DNA of 45,431 nt from Erysipelotrichaceae bacterium (GTDB lineage Bacteria > Bacillota_I > Bacilli_A > Erysipelotrichales > Erysipelotrichaceae). The notes under the pieces were generated by a model that did not search any database, was not told where the DNA came from, and saw only the letters and a program-made list of their open reading frames with translations. The stretch spans positions 1-45,431 of the forward strand of contig JAFRCV010000019.1 of assembly GCA_017404205.1 (NCBI GenBank), read 5' to 3'. Positions 10,001 to 17,455 of the stretch are shown here, one piece after another. How positions within the stretch are numbered: position 1 is the first letter of the stretch; every line of letters begins with the position of its first letter. The translations under genes and the position numbers were made by a program.

Positions 10001-11632
10001 TTAACAAAGATTACAGAATATGGAAAAAAGAAATTCCCTGAATCATATAGTGGTCAATATAATGTTGCTGAATTTGGCAATACAAACGAAGGCCCTGTAT
10101 GTTTCAAATATGGTGATAAATATTATCTAACATTCTTAACATCAACATATATTGATGAAAAATATCAAACAAGACTAGCAGTAGCTGATAATGTTTTAGG
10201 ACCATATACAAAATTTGCTCCATATGATGAAGGCGTTGTTGCAAAGACATATAGTGGCATGCAAAGAATATGTATAGGTGTTAGAGATATCTTCAAGGTT
10301 TCTGGAAGTGATTCTGATTCTGATAAATATTATGCAGCTTACATGACATTCTGGAACAATGAAACTTATACACCACAAAGCATTCGTAAATTCGCAATAG
10401 ATGAGATAGTCCCAATTAAAAACGATAATGGAGATACAGTATTCCAAGTTAATGGTCCATCGGTTACTCCTCAAGAATTGCCATCAGGTATTAGTGGATA
10501 TAAGAATTTGGCTCAGTTGTCTTCTCCTAAACTTACGGTAAGTTCAACAAGTTCTAATGCATCAACAGAATTATTGACTGATGGCTTAATCCCATATAGT
10601 GATAGGCAATTAAATTATGCTGCTTATAGTGCATTATCAACTGAAGAAAAAGGCGCTTCTAAAGCCTTTGCTGCAAAAGAAGAATATTATTTTAGTGAAG
10701 ATAGCATAACAATAACATTTGACTTTGCGAATTATGTAGATTTAAGATCAGTAATGGTTTATAACTCAAAAGATAACGAATATAAATTTGATGTTGTTGA
10801 TTCAATTACTTTAGCTTATAAGAAAAATGGTCAAACTGGCGAAGTCACAATGACCTCAGTAAAATTTAATAATGATTATTATGTAGATGGAAAATATACA
10901 ATTGGTGCAGCGGCAATTACAGAATTTGCAGATATTGCCGTCAATAAAGTTAGCATCAAAATATCTAAACCATCAGGCGTAACAAAGGTAGGAATTCCGG
11001 AAATTAAATTATTAGGAAAAGAAGATATACCTAATGATGTTTTAACTGGAATACATGGCGCATTATATGATACGTATGCAATTAGTAATCAAAGTGTTTC
11101 ATATAACGATTGGAAGAATTGTGATTCTTTAATTCCAATTGACTGTGAAAAAGAAAGCGTTTATACTTACGTTGCAACTAATTCTAATGCTGCTATTTAT
11201 TCATATAAGGGCGAAGATGGTGTATATATTTTCGCTGATATTAATGACAATTCAGTTCAAGATTATACACAAGAAATAGCTAGCGGCAGATACAATGTTG
11301 ATAAACATAGTCATTTCGCATTATTGCTAGGTGAAAGCAAATATACATCTTTAAATAAAAATGTAGTTGCGTTTGTTGTCGATGCATTTAATGAAACATT
11401 TAGATATAAAGGTGCATCGTCAGAAAATTCTTGGATAAGATCTTGGGTTAAAGGTGCAAGCTCAGCTAAGATAAAAGATGATTATAGTGGCTATTTTGTT
11501 GAAATATTTGTACCTTATAGTGAACTTGGCGGCATTGATTCTAGTGCGACATTGAGAATGATTGCTACAAGAAAATCAAGCAGTGGCATCTCTTCAACTA
11601 ACCCAAGCACATTTACATTTGAAGTTAAATAG
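4001..11632 (+). CDS. Giant secreted SGNH esterase + GH43 glycosidase with repeats and carbohydrate-binding modules
   Basis: 2543 residues with a Sec signal peptide (1 to about 30, ending LSA). Domains in order: unique N-terminus; InlB B-type repeat (314-380); four imperfect repeats of 140-170 residues (about 383-1003), each ending like DINITIxY; a second InlB-like repeat (about 1006-1070); a fifth repeat (1074-1225); a linker domain with a KDLLNYAGE block; an SGNH hydrolase (about 1525-1760: GDS 1536-1538, GTND 1627-1630, D1734/H1737); a GH43 five-blade propeller (about 1775-2150: base D1789, acid E2030 in EGP); an F5/8C-like module (about 2170-2343); a CBM9-like C-terminus. No sorting signal is visible. 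It probably deacetylates and debranches plant polysaccharide such as xylan or arabinan outside the cell; the substrate is inferred. AAGGAG precedes the ATG. Confidence 0.85.
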   Translation: MKKIKSLLTLILTLMLVLTSFGINTQKLSAVSFDSSGFYRENTNYSNVVEIVRGLGRTAGTASTTADILKFDRTNDGLYTYYGFNNGVTVPDSSTTTRRYQQATQGGYKTTSVDLYYGNDVLKGVTWSNSSSFTNTIYYTNSGELTTIASGNTKLLALSFASTFTARFVNVYDNFVIVQHYDNEHKLNINNVSSTSFANSIDEQYDKYFSTKDTSNNSTSTIISNNYSNSNGLIQSFEPLTENPLANASVGIGSNNVSTENASGIHYLSSSYTFSDTHASGDILAIDFDNNQIIYYVVNNDISINFVYNTNVTYDVSFVVGDTQYGEVQTVSDGATATKPLDPEIPEGYNRFVGWYLENSDEEFSFNTPITSNTTLYARFALYYIATFNDVTDVSSSAWETNVGGTTFELVDGSYVATTNGVYSVTPSDSTTAGFQIRFDYNNAIEGATIEYGNFVAELSQEDLVNTCIKYLDSNGTWHDSLETLEEGTYLFKYAHTKNQSYAFFRVWTIDNDLTFTANIPDRVVTFTNFGHRYGSNSGTYLNTPYVSISATELARTNNGKLFATPQSVINENGVDSHNEPYKFDAYLTNRGDFSNTSGVGGSVLTYLEDLDKITFTFEGHDPIVLDCRDADNNLNLLGTAWHIDSNYQLQTGQGSSSDILRWVINTTSNNATNTVTISFRFFKITENVDISATYVNQHSIVFVNAGNNNHEDKIWVGAYSNSSTAGGTTLRVWNPYGSGTSNSLRNGGSIDYKNGIATVYGDYKNTYGAGAAILTYIDHNVIDRVVVHYGAYEPFVIDISTYQEAQINKSLYVHEDGTLDDNSENGTKVAQFVHNQNAEFYNVRFYEIKYDYSFEATTENATEHTVKINNASAVSASEWATKTYGVGFTNIGNNEFKATIPFDYKNTSYTDKDGVRGLFYMNLGDVAGVTFSFDDVEYSLTAEDFEASKIFYLDSNGEVFNDASDIEKTYIFKFAYSKGDLGFYLRFFNITTDINITIHYEEFINIKFIYNNEEISSQTIEAGESPLVPDDPYHEEGKTFMWYSDEECTKLANPEARLTKSIAFYGGLAENIHKVYMTGLGFQYRSVSTPAAYLSCSTWEKNTKGFVNTETGYFVSNGDYVSESGTLAIGRTSNYYVDKVEFRVGDAEPVYLSSNSSDNNYFITTESSGNYWYLTSQGTLEKRASKAEGDILRFRVISKSDTAVNVTYYNITEDIHITLFYKMSMKVVINNDGSLDMNICSYVPKTVRNEAAYAIVNDQKVMLSDMDYIDYGVGDRLYSYTLAKIAPKQVADETTVQFFDSYDNYLNTKKTISVKQYLETIISDSYECSNNLKQFAKDLLNYAGESQTLWNYNTDNLANIELSSDDKDLSNITSETLEPYKVQISGETEGIRTVGQSLSINKNTDFKLYFVTNNDINDYVFMDGAEIVEPTRYGNYQGEKLYYVRISGVAAPDLINMHDISVKYNGEGDYLVSCNVLTYVGLCIRDNDEYTIPMKALYKLAVSAAALKQEVHVQSTIFDSITPYDGKELKVAFVGDSITFGYASTDPAVNSYPSVLDSLLGNKFNIGNFGMSGSYVLNPYKYPNYSSYVSDNGTLSSTNANKFYMNTYQYENSIAFEPDIVIVMEGTNDQRSIARYGDNAKAAYKEGLTDLIEAYQALPSVSKVYVMTSIIVHPDSTPEASTGLSYNDVADGILCDLQIEVANSVENCGLIDLHHLTYEEFGGDNYRNYFAGDLLHPNDVGYRLMAERIYGVITETARQLSYRSYDSNSKAVNKELFYTNETTEWGADPTVIYINDGSSEDGYFYLYATSGYINSNGIECWRSKNLTDWECMGAAFLPDTDEDWAYKGIWAPSITYNETTGLYYLFYSAAKETKTMKDANDVDRNVTYRYDSYVTSTTPYGPFVNSDYKDEPMLKFEDHVDEITNTYYLNTYLDYESADGKPGYVKAIGPRIFVDDDGQTYLFFCADLDPYGLIAPNKSCAYALKLDLVGSKYVPDYSSLTKITEYGKKKFPESYSGQYNVAEFGNTNEGPVCFKYGDKYYLTFLTSTYIDEKYQTRLAVADNVLGPYTKFAPYDEGVVAKTYSGMQRICIGVRDIFKVSGSDSDSDKYYAAYMTFWNNETYTPQSIRKFAIDEIVPIKNDNGDTVFQVNGPSVTPQELPSGISGYKNLAQLSSPKLTVSSTSSNASTELLTDGLIPYSDRQLNYAAYSALSTEEKGASKAFAAKEEYYFSEDSITITFDFANYVDLRSVMVYNSKDNEYKFDVVDSITLAYKKNGQTGEVTMTSVKFNNDYYVDGKYTIGAAAITEFADIAVNKVSIKISKPSGVTKVGIPEIKLLGKEDIPNDVLTGIHGALYDTYAISNQSVSYNDWKNCDSLIPIDCEKESVYTYVATNSNAAIYSYKGEDGVYIFADINDNSVQDYTQEIASGRYNVDKHSHFALLLGESKYTSLNKNVVAFVVDAFNETFRYKGASSENSWIRSWVKGASSAKIKDDYSGYFVEIFVPYSELGGIDSSATLRMIATRKSSSGISSTNPSTFTFEVK

Positions 11633-11641
11633 GAGGCAATT

Positions 11642-11746
11642 ATGAATAGACCAAAAATTGAAATTATCGCAATAACTAATCAAGACGTTTTAACTGAAAG
11701 TGATGAATTTGGTGATGATCCACCATTTAAACCATTTGAAGAATGA
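11642..11746 (+). CDS. Small acidic 34-residue protein
   Basis: An ORF with a perfect AGGAGG (11632-11637, overlapping the upstream stop) starts at ATG 11642 and ends TGA at 11744-11746. It begins MNRPKIEIIAITNQDVLTES and ends DDPPFKPFEE, with no TM or signal sequence. The EIIxI...DVLTxS pattern resembles short peptides I associate with secreted-protein loci of gut Firmicutes, but I cannot name a function. Its end overlaps the next ATG by four bases (ATGA), so it is translationally coupled. The acidic DDPPFKPFEE tail resembles the DPTFVKFEDEE motif of the two following proteins. Confidence 0.65.
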   Translation: MNRPKIEIIAITNQDVLTESDEFGDDPPFKPFEE

Positions 11747-12114
11747 ATAAAAAATTATTGGTTGTTGTCATTGCTATGTTTGTTTTGGCAAGTATTCTTG
11801 GTACATTTATGTTAATAAACGATAAAAGAAGTGACAATCAAGAATTAGATGAAGCTACAAACATTCATGAAAATGAAGATATAGAAGAAATTGAACCAAC
11901 ATTTGTTGATTTTGATGAAGATAGTAAATCAACAAACAATTCAGCAACTTATCATTATTTAAATAATTCTATTTCTCAAAAAACTTATAATGATAGCCAA
12001 TATACTACCATCAATAAAGTTGATGATACGAATAATTCATCTGAACATTCAAATGAATTAATTTCCGATGGTAATGGCAATTATTCGTTGCCAGAAATAA
12101 CATTAAGTGATTAA
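11743..12114 (+). CDS. Small membrane-anchored or secreted acidic protein (paralogue 1)
   Basis: 123 residues: an N-terminal hydrophobic helix (about 4-26; signal anchor or signal peptide) followed by a low-complexity Asn/Ser/Asp/Glu-rich exterior. Two motifs are shared with the next gene: EPTFVDFDED (about 51-60) and a C-terminal block SDGNGNYSLPEITLS. There is no known domain. The ATG overlaps the upstream stop, which makes it part of the operon with the giant glycosidase. I do not recognise the family; an envelope-associated or processed peptide role would be speculation. Confidence 0.7.
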   Translation: MNKKLLVVVIAMFVLASILGTFMLINDKRSDNQELDEATNIHENEDIEEIEPTFVDFDEDSKSTNNSATYHYLNNSISQKTYNDSQYTTINKVDDTNNSSEHSNELISDGNGNYSLPEITLSD

Positions 12115-12173
12115 AGGACTGCTTTATTAGACTTGATTCCATGTGATAAAATTAAGAAGAAGGAATTTTGGTT

Positions 12174-12647
12174 ATGAAAAAGACTGAAAAAATTGCATTA
12201 ATTATTGTTAGCATATTGCTGCTTTGTGCAGTTGTAACTGTTGCAACTATCAGTATTGTTACAAAAGGGAAACGTGGAAATGTTTCTAGTGATATTGAGG
12301 AAGCTAATGTTGGTGAAAAAGATGATGATGCAGTAGATGTAGATGATCCAACATTTGTGAAATTTGAAGATGAAGAAGAAAATAATTCATCTTCTTCAAA
12401 TAATGAGGGAAATAGTCAAAACACAAATGGTGGAAGCGCAAACACCAATAATGGAGATTCAAACACAAATACAGGTGGCAATGAACCGGTAGATAGTAGT
12501 CCATATAACAATATTGGTAGTGATGAAGAAATTCCTAGTGACAATCCTGGCGATTCGCAAGGATCAGGTGATACATACACACCAAATGATGGCATGACTT
12601 CCAATGGCGATGGCAGTTATGATTTGCCAGAAATACCAATTAGTTAA
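12174..12647 (+). CDS. Small membrane-anchored or secreted acidic protein (paralogue 2)
   Basis: 157 residues from ATG 12174. This start sits nine bases after AGAAGGA (12157-12163); a TTG at 12168 is too close to that site. A hydrophobic helix (about 7-30) is followed by basic residues, an acidic segment with DPTFVKFEDEEE, a long Asn/Ser/Gly/Thr linker, and the C-terminal block SNGDGSYDLPEIPIS, which matches the tail of the preceding protein. The layout (anchor, acidic FxxF motif, disordered linker, conserved terminal LPEI) suggests a displayed tail. Function unknown. A strong terminator follows at once. Confidence 0.7.
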   Translation: MKKTEKIALIIVSILLLCAVVTVATISIVTKGKRGNVSSDIEEANVGEKDDDAVDVDDPTFVKFEDEEENNSSSSNNEGNSQNTNGGSANTNNGDSNTNTGGNEPVDSSPYNNIGSDEEIPSDNPGDSQGSGDTYTPNDGMTSNGDGSYDLPEIPIS

Positions 12648-12674
12648 AGTGAACCTAGTTCACTTTTTCTTTTG
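12648..12674 (+). terminator. Terminator closing the giant-glycosidase operon
   Basis: AGTGAAC (12648-12654), loop CTA, GTTCACT (12658-12664), then a T-rich tract. It starts at the base after the stop codon. Confidence 0.85.
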
Positions 12675-12700
12675 AGATATATGAAACACTGAAAAGCGTG

Positions 12701-12709
12701 TGCTATAAT
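12701..12709 (+). promoter_or_regulatory. Extended -10 promoter of rapZ-yvcK-whiA
   Basis: TGCTATAAT at 12701-12709 is seven bases before the rapZ ATG (12717). No Shine-Dalgarno is present, so the transcript should be leaderless. Confidence 0.65.
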
Positions 12710-12716
12710 ATGTAAT

Positions 12717-13559
12717 ATGAAAAGAATAATAATAATTAGTGGTATCTCAGGAGCAGGAAAAACTACTGCATCTAATATTCTTGAAGATGATGGCTATCGT
12801 TGTATTGACCAATATCCTCCAGAATTATTTTCTGATTTAATTGAACTCATTGAACATGACGATAGTTCAAAATATGAGAACATCGTTTTAACTATTTCTT
12901 TAGTTGACTTATTAAAATATAAAGATTTATTAAGTAATATTGATATTAAACCAACCGTTATTTTAATTGATGCTGATAAAGAGGAAGTTATCAATCGTTA
13001 TAAATTTACTCGAAGAGTTCATCCATTATTAATTTCTAATGTTGCGAGTTCATTATCAGAAGCTGTCGATATTGAAAAAAACATTATGAAAGAATTTGAT
13101 AAGATAGCCAAAATTATTGATACTTCAAAATTAAATAAAAAAGATTTAAAAGAAAAAATATATAAAGCAATTGGTGATACCAAGAAGGAAAATTTAACTC
13201 TTAGCTTTATATCATTTGGTTTTAAAAATGGTGTTCCTAGTGATGCTGATAATATTTTTGATGTTCGTTTTTTGGATAATCCATTTTATGATCCTAAATT
13301 AAGAAATAAGACCGGCAACAATAAAGCTGTAAAAGACTTTGTTTTAAATTCAAATAAAACACAAAAATATTTAAAGAAACTTGTGACATATTTAGACTTC
13401 ATGTTTAAATCATATAATACTGAAGAAAAAAGACATTTAACAGTATGTATTGGTTGCACTGGTGGGCAACATCGTTCAGTTGTTGTAGCTAATTATTTAT
13501 ATGCATATTATAAAGATAAATATACTTGTTATATATCTCATAGGGAAATAAAGAAATGA
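12717..13559 (+). CDS. rapZ: RNase adapter / nucleotide-binding protein RapZ (YvcJ)
   Basis: A P-loop protein; in enterobacteria RapZ controls glucosamine-6-phosphate synthesis through small RNAs, and in Firmicutes YvcJ has GTPase activity. The 280 residues have the usual length. Walker A GISGAGKT is at 9-16; the C-terminal domain has GCTGGQHRS (246-254), the family signature for its ligand-binding site. The start follows an extended -10 by seven bases. The stop TGA overlaps the yvcK ATG (ATGA), the conserved rapZ-yvcK-whiA order of Firmicutes. Confidence 0.95.
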   Translation: MKRIIIISGISGAGKTTASNILEDDGYRCIDQYPPELFSDLIELIEHDDSSKYENIVLTISLVDLLKYKDLLSNIDIKPTVILIDADKEEVINRYKFTRRVHPLLISNVASSLSEAVDIEKNIMKEFDKIAKIIDTSKLNKKDLKEKIYKAIGDTKKENLTLSFISFGFKNGVPSDADNIFDVRFLDNPFYDPKLRNKTGNNKAVKDFVLNSNKTQKYLKKLVTYLDFMFKSYNTEEKRHLTVCIGCTGGQHRSVVVANYLYAYYKDKYTCYISHREIKK

Positions 13560-14494
13560 AAAAAGTAGTAGTTATTGGTGGTGGGCATGGCCAATCAACC
13601 ATTGTAAGAGGCATAAAAGATATTAATGATATAAATCTTAAATGTATTGTTACAGTAGCAGATGATGGTGGTTCTACTGGTAGGCTTAGAGAATTATATA
13701 ATATTCCAGCTGTTGGCGATATTCGCAATGTTTTGTTGGCGATGTCTGAACAAGAAGCTTCAATTCATAAACTATTAGATTATCGTTTTGAAGGGGACAG
13801 CGAAACAGATGTTGTTGGCCATTCATTTGGCAATTTAATGATGGTTGCACTGATGAACTTAAATAATGGCTCTTTAGTTTCAGCTATTAAAGAAATAGGA
13901 AAACTATTAAATGTTAAAGGACGGGTTTTTCCATCATCTTTAGAAGTTTTGACTTTATATGCCGAAAATATTGATGGCACGATTACTCGTGGAGAGGCTA
14001 ATATACCAAAGGCTAAAAATAGAATCAATAGAATCTATTATGACCACGATGTAAAGGCTGATGATGATGCGATAAATGCCATTTTAGAAGCTGATTTATT
14101 GATTTATGGAATTGGTTCTTTATATACATCAATTGCGCCTATAACAGTAATTAACGAGATAGGTGAAGCATTAGACAAAACTAAAGCTAAAAAAATATAT
14201 TTCGCTAACTGTATGACACAAAAAGGCGAAACATACGATTATGATTTAAAAGATCATATTGATGCTTTAAAAAAGCATAACGCAAAGATTGATTTAGTTA
14301 TTAGACACAACAATCCTATTCCTCAAGAAATACTTGAGCGTTATTATGCTGAAGATAGTATTGAAGTAGTTAATAATCGCAAAGTAGATGTTCCTGTTAT
14401 TGAAAGAGATTTGTTGGATTTTTCAAAGAATAATGTTCGACATAGTCCTGACAAAATAAGAAGAGTTGTAGAAGAAATATTGGAGGATTGTTGA
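13556..14494 (+). CDS. yvcK: Gluconeogenesis/cell-wall factor GlmR (YvcK, CofD-like)
   Basis: A 312-residue CofD-like fold protein that binds UDP-GlcNAc and stimulates GlmS in Bacillus, needed for normal shape on gluconeogenic carbon. The N-terminal GGGHG loop (8-12) and DDGGSTGRLR (36-45) are the family's nucleotide-sugar binding signatures. Translationally coupled at both ends: ATGA with rapZ and TGATG with whiA. Position between rapZ and whiA confirms the identity. GlmR is also written glmR. Confidence 0.95.
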   Translation: MKKVVVIGGGHGQSTIVRGIKDINDINLKCIVTVADDGGSTGRLRELYNIPAVGDIRNVLLAMSEQEASIHKLLDYRFEGDSETDVVGHSFGNLMMVALMNLNNGSLVSAIKEIGKLLNVKGRVFPSSLEVLTLYAENIDGTITRGEANIPKAKNRINRIYYDHDVKADDDAINAILEADLLIYGIGSLYTSIAPITVINEIGEALDKTKAKKIYFANCMTQKGETYDYDLKDHIDALKKHNAKIDLVIRHNNPIPQEILERYYAEDSIEVVNNRKVDVPVIERDLLDFSKNNVRHSPDKIRRVVEEILEDC

Positions 14495-15426
14495 TGTCCT
14501 TTTCAACAGATATAAAAAAAGAATTATCATCAATTGAATTAGATGACTGTTGTAAAAGAGCTGAGCTTAGTGCTTTAATTCAACTGACATCATCTTTATC
14601 TATTGTTGACAAAAAAATGCAACTAGTTGTTAAAAGTGAAAATCCAACTACTGCTAAAAGAGTTGTTTATTTATTAAAAAAACTATATAAAGCACAAACA
14701 GAATTAAGCTATATTCAAAAGAATAATTTAAAGAAAAATAAAATCTATCAAGTAACAGTTCATGAAGATGCAAAAAAGATATTAGAAGATTTGGGCTTAT
14801 ACAATGAAAACAAAGGCTTATTGAATCATCCTGTTTATTCAATACTTGTTAAAAACTGTTGTGCAAAAAATTATTTAGCTGGATGTTTTTTGGCATATGG
14901 AGCATGTAATTCACCAAATAATAAGAATTATCATTTAGAAATTGCACTTAATGATTTAGATTATGCTAACTATTTAATTAAAATAATAAGTCGTTTTAAC
15001 ATATATGCTAAGATTTCCAAAAGAAGAAATAAATATGTCGTTTATCTTAAAAAAGCTGACGATATATCTGACTTCTTAAGAATTATCAATGCCTCAAATG
15101 CTTTATATGAATTTGAAGATACAAGAATCGGCAGAGATATGAAGCATAGTATTATTCGTGTAGATAATTGTGAAATAGCTAATGAAATGAAAATTTTAAA
15201 AGCTGCTGAGGAACAGGTCAATTATATGAATAAGATTAAAGAAAGTGGAAAATATAAAGACCTAGATCCAAAACTACAACATATTATTGATATAAGACTT
15301 AAATATAAAGATTATTCTTTAAAAGAATTATGTGATGCATATTTTTCTAGTTATGGAGAAGAATTATCAAAGTCTGGCTTAAAACATCGACTAAATAAAA
15401 TAGAAAGTATTGCAGGAAATCTATAA
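14494..15426 (+). CDS. whiA: DNA-binding protein WhiA
   Basis: WhiA couples an N-terminal degenerate LAGLIDADG homing-endonuclease fold to a C-terminal helix-turn-helix. It affects sporulation in actinomycetes and cell division or chromosome segregation in Bacillus. The start is ATG 14494, preceded by GGAGG (14482-14486) and overlapping the yvcK stop by one base; upstream TTG codons are less likely. This gives 310 residues, the family norm. The C-terminal HTH reads YSLKELCDAYF...LSKSGLKHRLNKI. The next gene starts directly after the stop. Confidence 0.95.
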   Translation: MSFSTDIKKELSSIELDDCCKRAELSALIQLTSSLSIVDKKMQLVVKSENPTTAKRVVYLLKKLYKAQTELSYIQKNNLKKNKIYQVTVHEDAKKILEDLGLYNENKGLLNHPVYSILVKNCCAKNYLAGCFLAYGACNSPNNKNYHLEIALNDLDYANYLIKIISRFNIYAKISKRRNKYVVYLKKADDISDFLRIINASNALYEFEDTRIGRDMKHSIIRVDNCEIANEMKILKAAEEQVNYMNKIKESGKYKDLDPKLQHIIDIRLKYKDYSLKELCDAYFSSYGEELSKSGLKHRLNKIESIAGNL

Positions 15427-16203
15427 ATGAAAACTGTATTAATAACTGGGGCAAGTTCAGGAATTGGAAAACAGTGTGCAATATTGTTTGCGCAAAAAGG
15501 CTTCAATCTTGTTTTAATATCAAGGAATACCGAAAGTCTTAAAGAATTGAAAGAAGATATTCAAAAAAGTAATGATATTGAAATTGATTGTTTTTCTTGT
15601 GATTTATCTAAAGAAGATGGACCAAATCAAGTTTTTGAATATTGCAAAACAAATAATATCAAAATTGATGTATTAATTAATAATGCTGGGTTTGGCGATT
15701 ATGGAAAATTCATAGATGGTGATATTAATAAATATACAAATATGATTGATCTAAATGATCGCAGCTTAGTCAAAATGTGTTATTTATTTATGAGTGATCT
15801 AAAAAATGGTGGGCATATCATAAACATAGCTTCAATAGCAGCATTTATGCCAGGACCATATATGGCTGTGTATTATGCATCTAAAGCCTTTGTCTTAAAC
15901 TTTTCTTTAGCAATCAATGAAGAATTAAAAAAGGATAATATTCGTGTAAGCGCTATTTGTCCAGGCCCAGTCAGAACATCTTTTTGGCAAAAAGCTAATG
16001 CTAGTATGAGCGAGACAAAAGAAAAGTATTTCGCTAGAAGTCCAAAACAAATCGCCAATACTGTTTTTAAAGCATATGAAAAAAGAAAAGTTGTAATTGT
16101 TGATGGTTTTATAAATAAAATTATTGTTTTCTTTACACGTTTTATTGGAAGAGGACTATTAAGCAAGATTGTTTCAAATGCACAAAATAGACTATTAAAA
16201 TAG
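15427..16203 (+). CDS. Short-chain dehydrogenase/reductase (YqjQ/DltE-like)
   Basis: Classical SDR of 258 residues with NAD(P)-binding TGASSGIG (7-14), NNAG (85-88), catalytic S136 and YxxxK (Y149-K153), and a PGPVRT block after the active site. This subfamily acts on unspecified carbonyl or alcohol substrates; a C-terminal hydrophobic stretch (near 222-242) hints at membrane association. The ATG abuts the whiA stop and an AGGA lies inside the whiA end, so it is the last gene of the rapZ operon. Substrate unknown. Confidence 0.85.
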   Translation: MKTVLITGASSGIGKQCAILFAQKGFNLVLISRNTESLKELKEDIQKSNDIEIDCFSCDLSKEDGPNQVFEYCKTNNIKIDVLINNAGFGDYGKFIDGDINKYTNMIDLNDRSLVKMCYLFMSDLKNGGHIINIASIAAFMPGPYMAVYYASKAFVLNFSLAINEELKKDNIRVSAICPGPVRTSFWQKANASMSETKEKYFARSPKQIANTVFKAYEKRKVVIVDGFINKIIVFFTRFIGRGLLSKIVSNAQNRLLK

Positions 16204-16245
16204 TCATTATATTTGTGATAAATTCAAAATAATTAACAATTTTTT

Positions 16246-16270
16246 AAGAAGCTTTGCTTCTTTTATTTTT
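16246..16270 (+). terminator. Terminator of the rapZ-whiA-SDR operon
   Basis: AAGAAGC (16246-16252), loop TTT, GCTTCTT (16256-16262), then TTTATTTTT. Confidence 0.8.
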
Positions 16271-16282
16271 AATTAAATAATA

Positions 16283-16314
16283 TATAATATTAGTGGTTAT
16301 ATAAAAATAGGAGG
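16283..16314 (+). promoter_or_regulatory. gap promoter -10 and strong ribosome-binding site
   Basis: TATAAT at 16283-16288 and a perfect AGGAGG at 16309-16314, eleven bases before the ATG. Unlike the leaderless genes of this window, this highly expressed gene has a conventional leader. Confidence 0.65.
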
Positions 16315-16325
16315 AAAAAATATAT

Positions 16326-17396
16326 ATGGCTGTTAAAGTTGCAATTAACGGATTTGGTAGAATTGGTAGATTAGCTTTCAGACAAATGTTTGAAGATTCA
16401 AATTATGAAATCGTTGCTATCAATGATTTAACTTCTCCAAAGATGTTAGCTACATTATTAAAGTATGATTCAGCTCAAGGTGGCTTCTGTGGAAAATTTG
16501 GTGAAAACTTACATATAGTTTCTTACAAAGAGCCTGAATTAGAAGAAGATGGTAAAACAATTAAAGTTAATGGTTCAATTACTGTTGATGGTAAAGAAAT
16601 TACTATTTATGCTGTTCCTAAGGCAGAAGAACTTCCTTGGGGTGAATTAAAGGTTGACGTAGTTCTAGAATGTACAGGTTTCTATACTTCTAAAGCTAAA
16701 GCTGAAGCTCATATCAAAGCTGGTGCTAAGAAAGTTGTTATTTCTGCTCCTGCTGGTAATGATCTTCCAACTATCGTTTACAATGTAAACCACAAAACAT
16801 TAAAGGCTGAAGATACAATTATCTCTGCTGCTTCTTGTACAACAAACTGCTTAGCTCCAATGACTAAAGCATTAAATGATTTTGCACCTATTCAATCTGG
16901 TATCATGACAACTGTTCATGCTTATACTGGTGACCAAATGATTCTTGATGGTCCACAAAGAAAAGGTGATGTTCAAAGAGCTAGAGCTGGCGCTGTCAAC
17001 ATCGTTCCAAACTCTACTGGTGCTGCTAAGGCTATCGGCTTAGTTATTCCTGAACTTGCTGGTAAATTAATCGGTGCTGCACAAAGAGTTCCTACTCCTA
17101 CAGGATCAACTACAATTCTTCATGCTGTAGTAAAAGGCAATGATGTTACAGTTGAAGGTATCAACGCTGCTATGAAAGCTGCTACTAACGAATCATTCGG
17201 TTATACTGAAGAAAAATTAGTTTCTAGCGATATTATCGGTATGAGATTTGGTTCATTATTTGATGCTAACCAAACAATGGTATCTAAGATTGATGACAAC
17301 ACTTATCAAGTACAAGTTGTTGCTTGGTATGATAACGAAAATTCTTACACATCTCAAATGGTAAGAACTATTAAATACATGGCTGAATTAGCTTAA
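16326..17396 (+). CDS. gap: Glyceraldehyde-3-phosphate dehydrogenase (type I)
   Basis: Catalyses NAD-dependent oxidative phosphorylation of glyceraldehyde 3-phosphate in glycolysis. The 356 residues carry INGFGRIGR (8-16), the active-site SAASCTTNC with C171, and the downstream HAYTGDQ catalytic histidine motif. Slightly longer than the usual 335 because of an insertion near residues 65-105. Codon use (many GCT, GTT, GGT) differs from neighbours as expected for high expression. It is a single-gene unit between two terminators; pgk and tpi are not adjacent. Confidence 0.97.
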   Translation: MAVKVAINGFGRIGRLAFRQMFEDSNYEIVAINDLTSPKMLATLLKYDSAQGGFCGKFGENLHIVSYKEPELEEDGKTIKVNGSITVDGKEITIYAVPKAEELPWGELKVDVVLECTGFYTSKAKAEAHIKAGAKKVVISAPAGNDLPTIVYNVNHKTLKAEDTIISAASCTTNCLAPMTKALNDFAPIQSGIMTTVHAYTGDQMILDGPQRKGDVQRARAGAVNIVPNSTGAAKAIGLVIPELAGKLIGAAQRVPTPTGSTTILHAVVKGNDVTVEGINAAMKAATNESFGYTEEKLVSSDIIGMRFGSLFDANQTMVSKIDDNTYQVQVVAWYDNENSYTSQMVRTIKYMAELA

Positions 17397-17420
17397 TTAT
17401 TTAATAAGAATTAAAAAAAG

Positions 17421-17455
17421 AAGGACAAGTTAATCAAAACGCTTGTCCTTTTTGT
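17421..17455. terminator. Terminator between gap and the convergent membrane-protein gene
   Basis: AAGGACAAG (17421-17429) pairs with CTTGTCCTT (17442-17450), followed by T on the plus strand and preceded by an A-run, so it can act on both strands. The stop of the minus-strand gene lies in its loop. Confidence 0.85.

Noticed and set aside
4001-11632. LPXTG, SLH or dockerin anchor at the end of the giant protein
   Set aside because: The protein ends STFTFEVK after a CBM9-like domain, with no hydrophobic tail or sorting motif.
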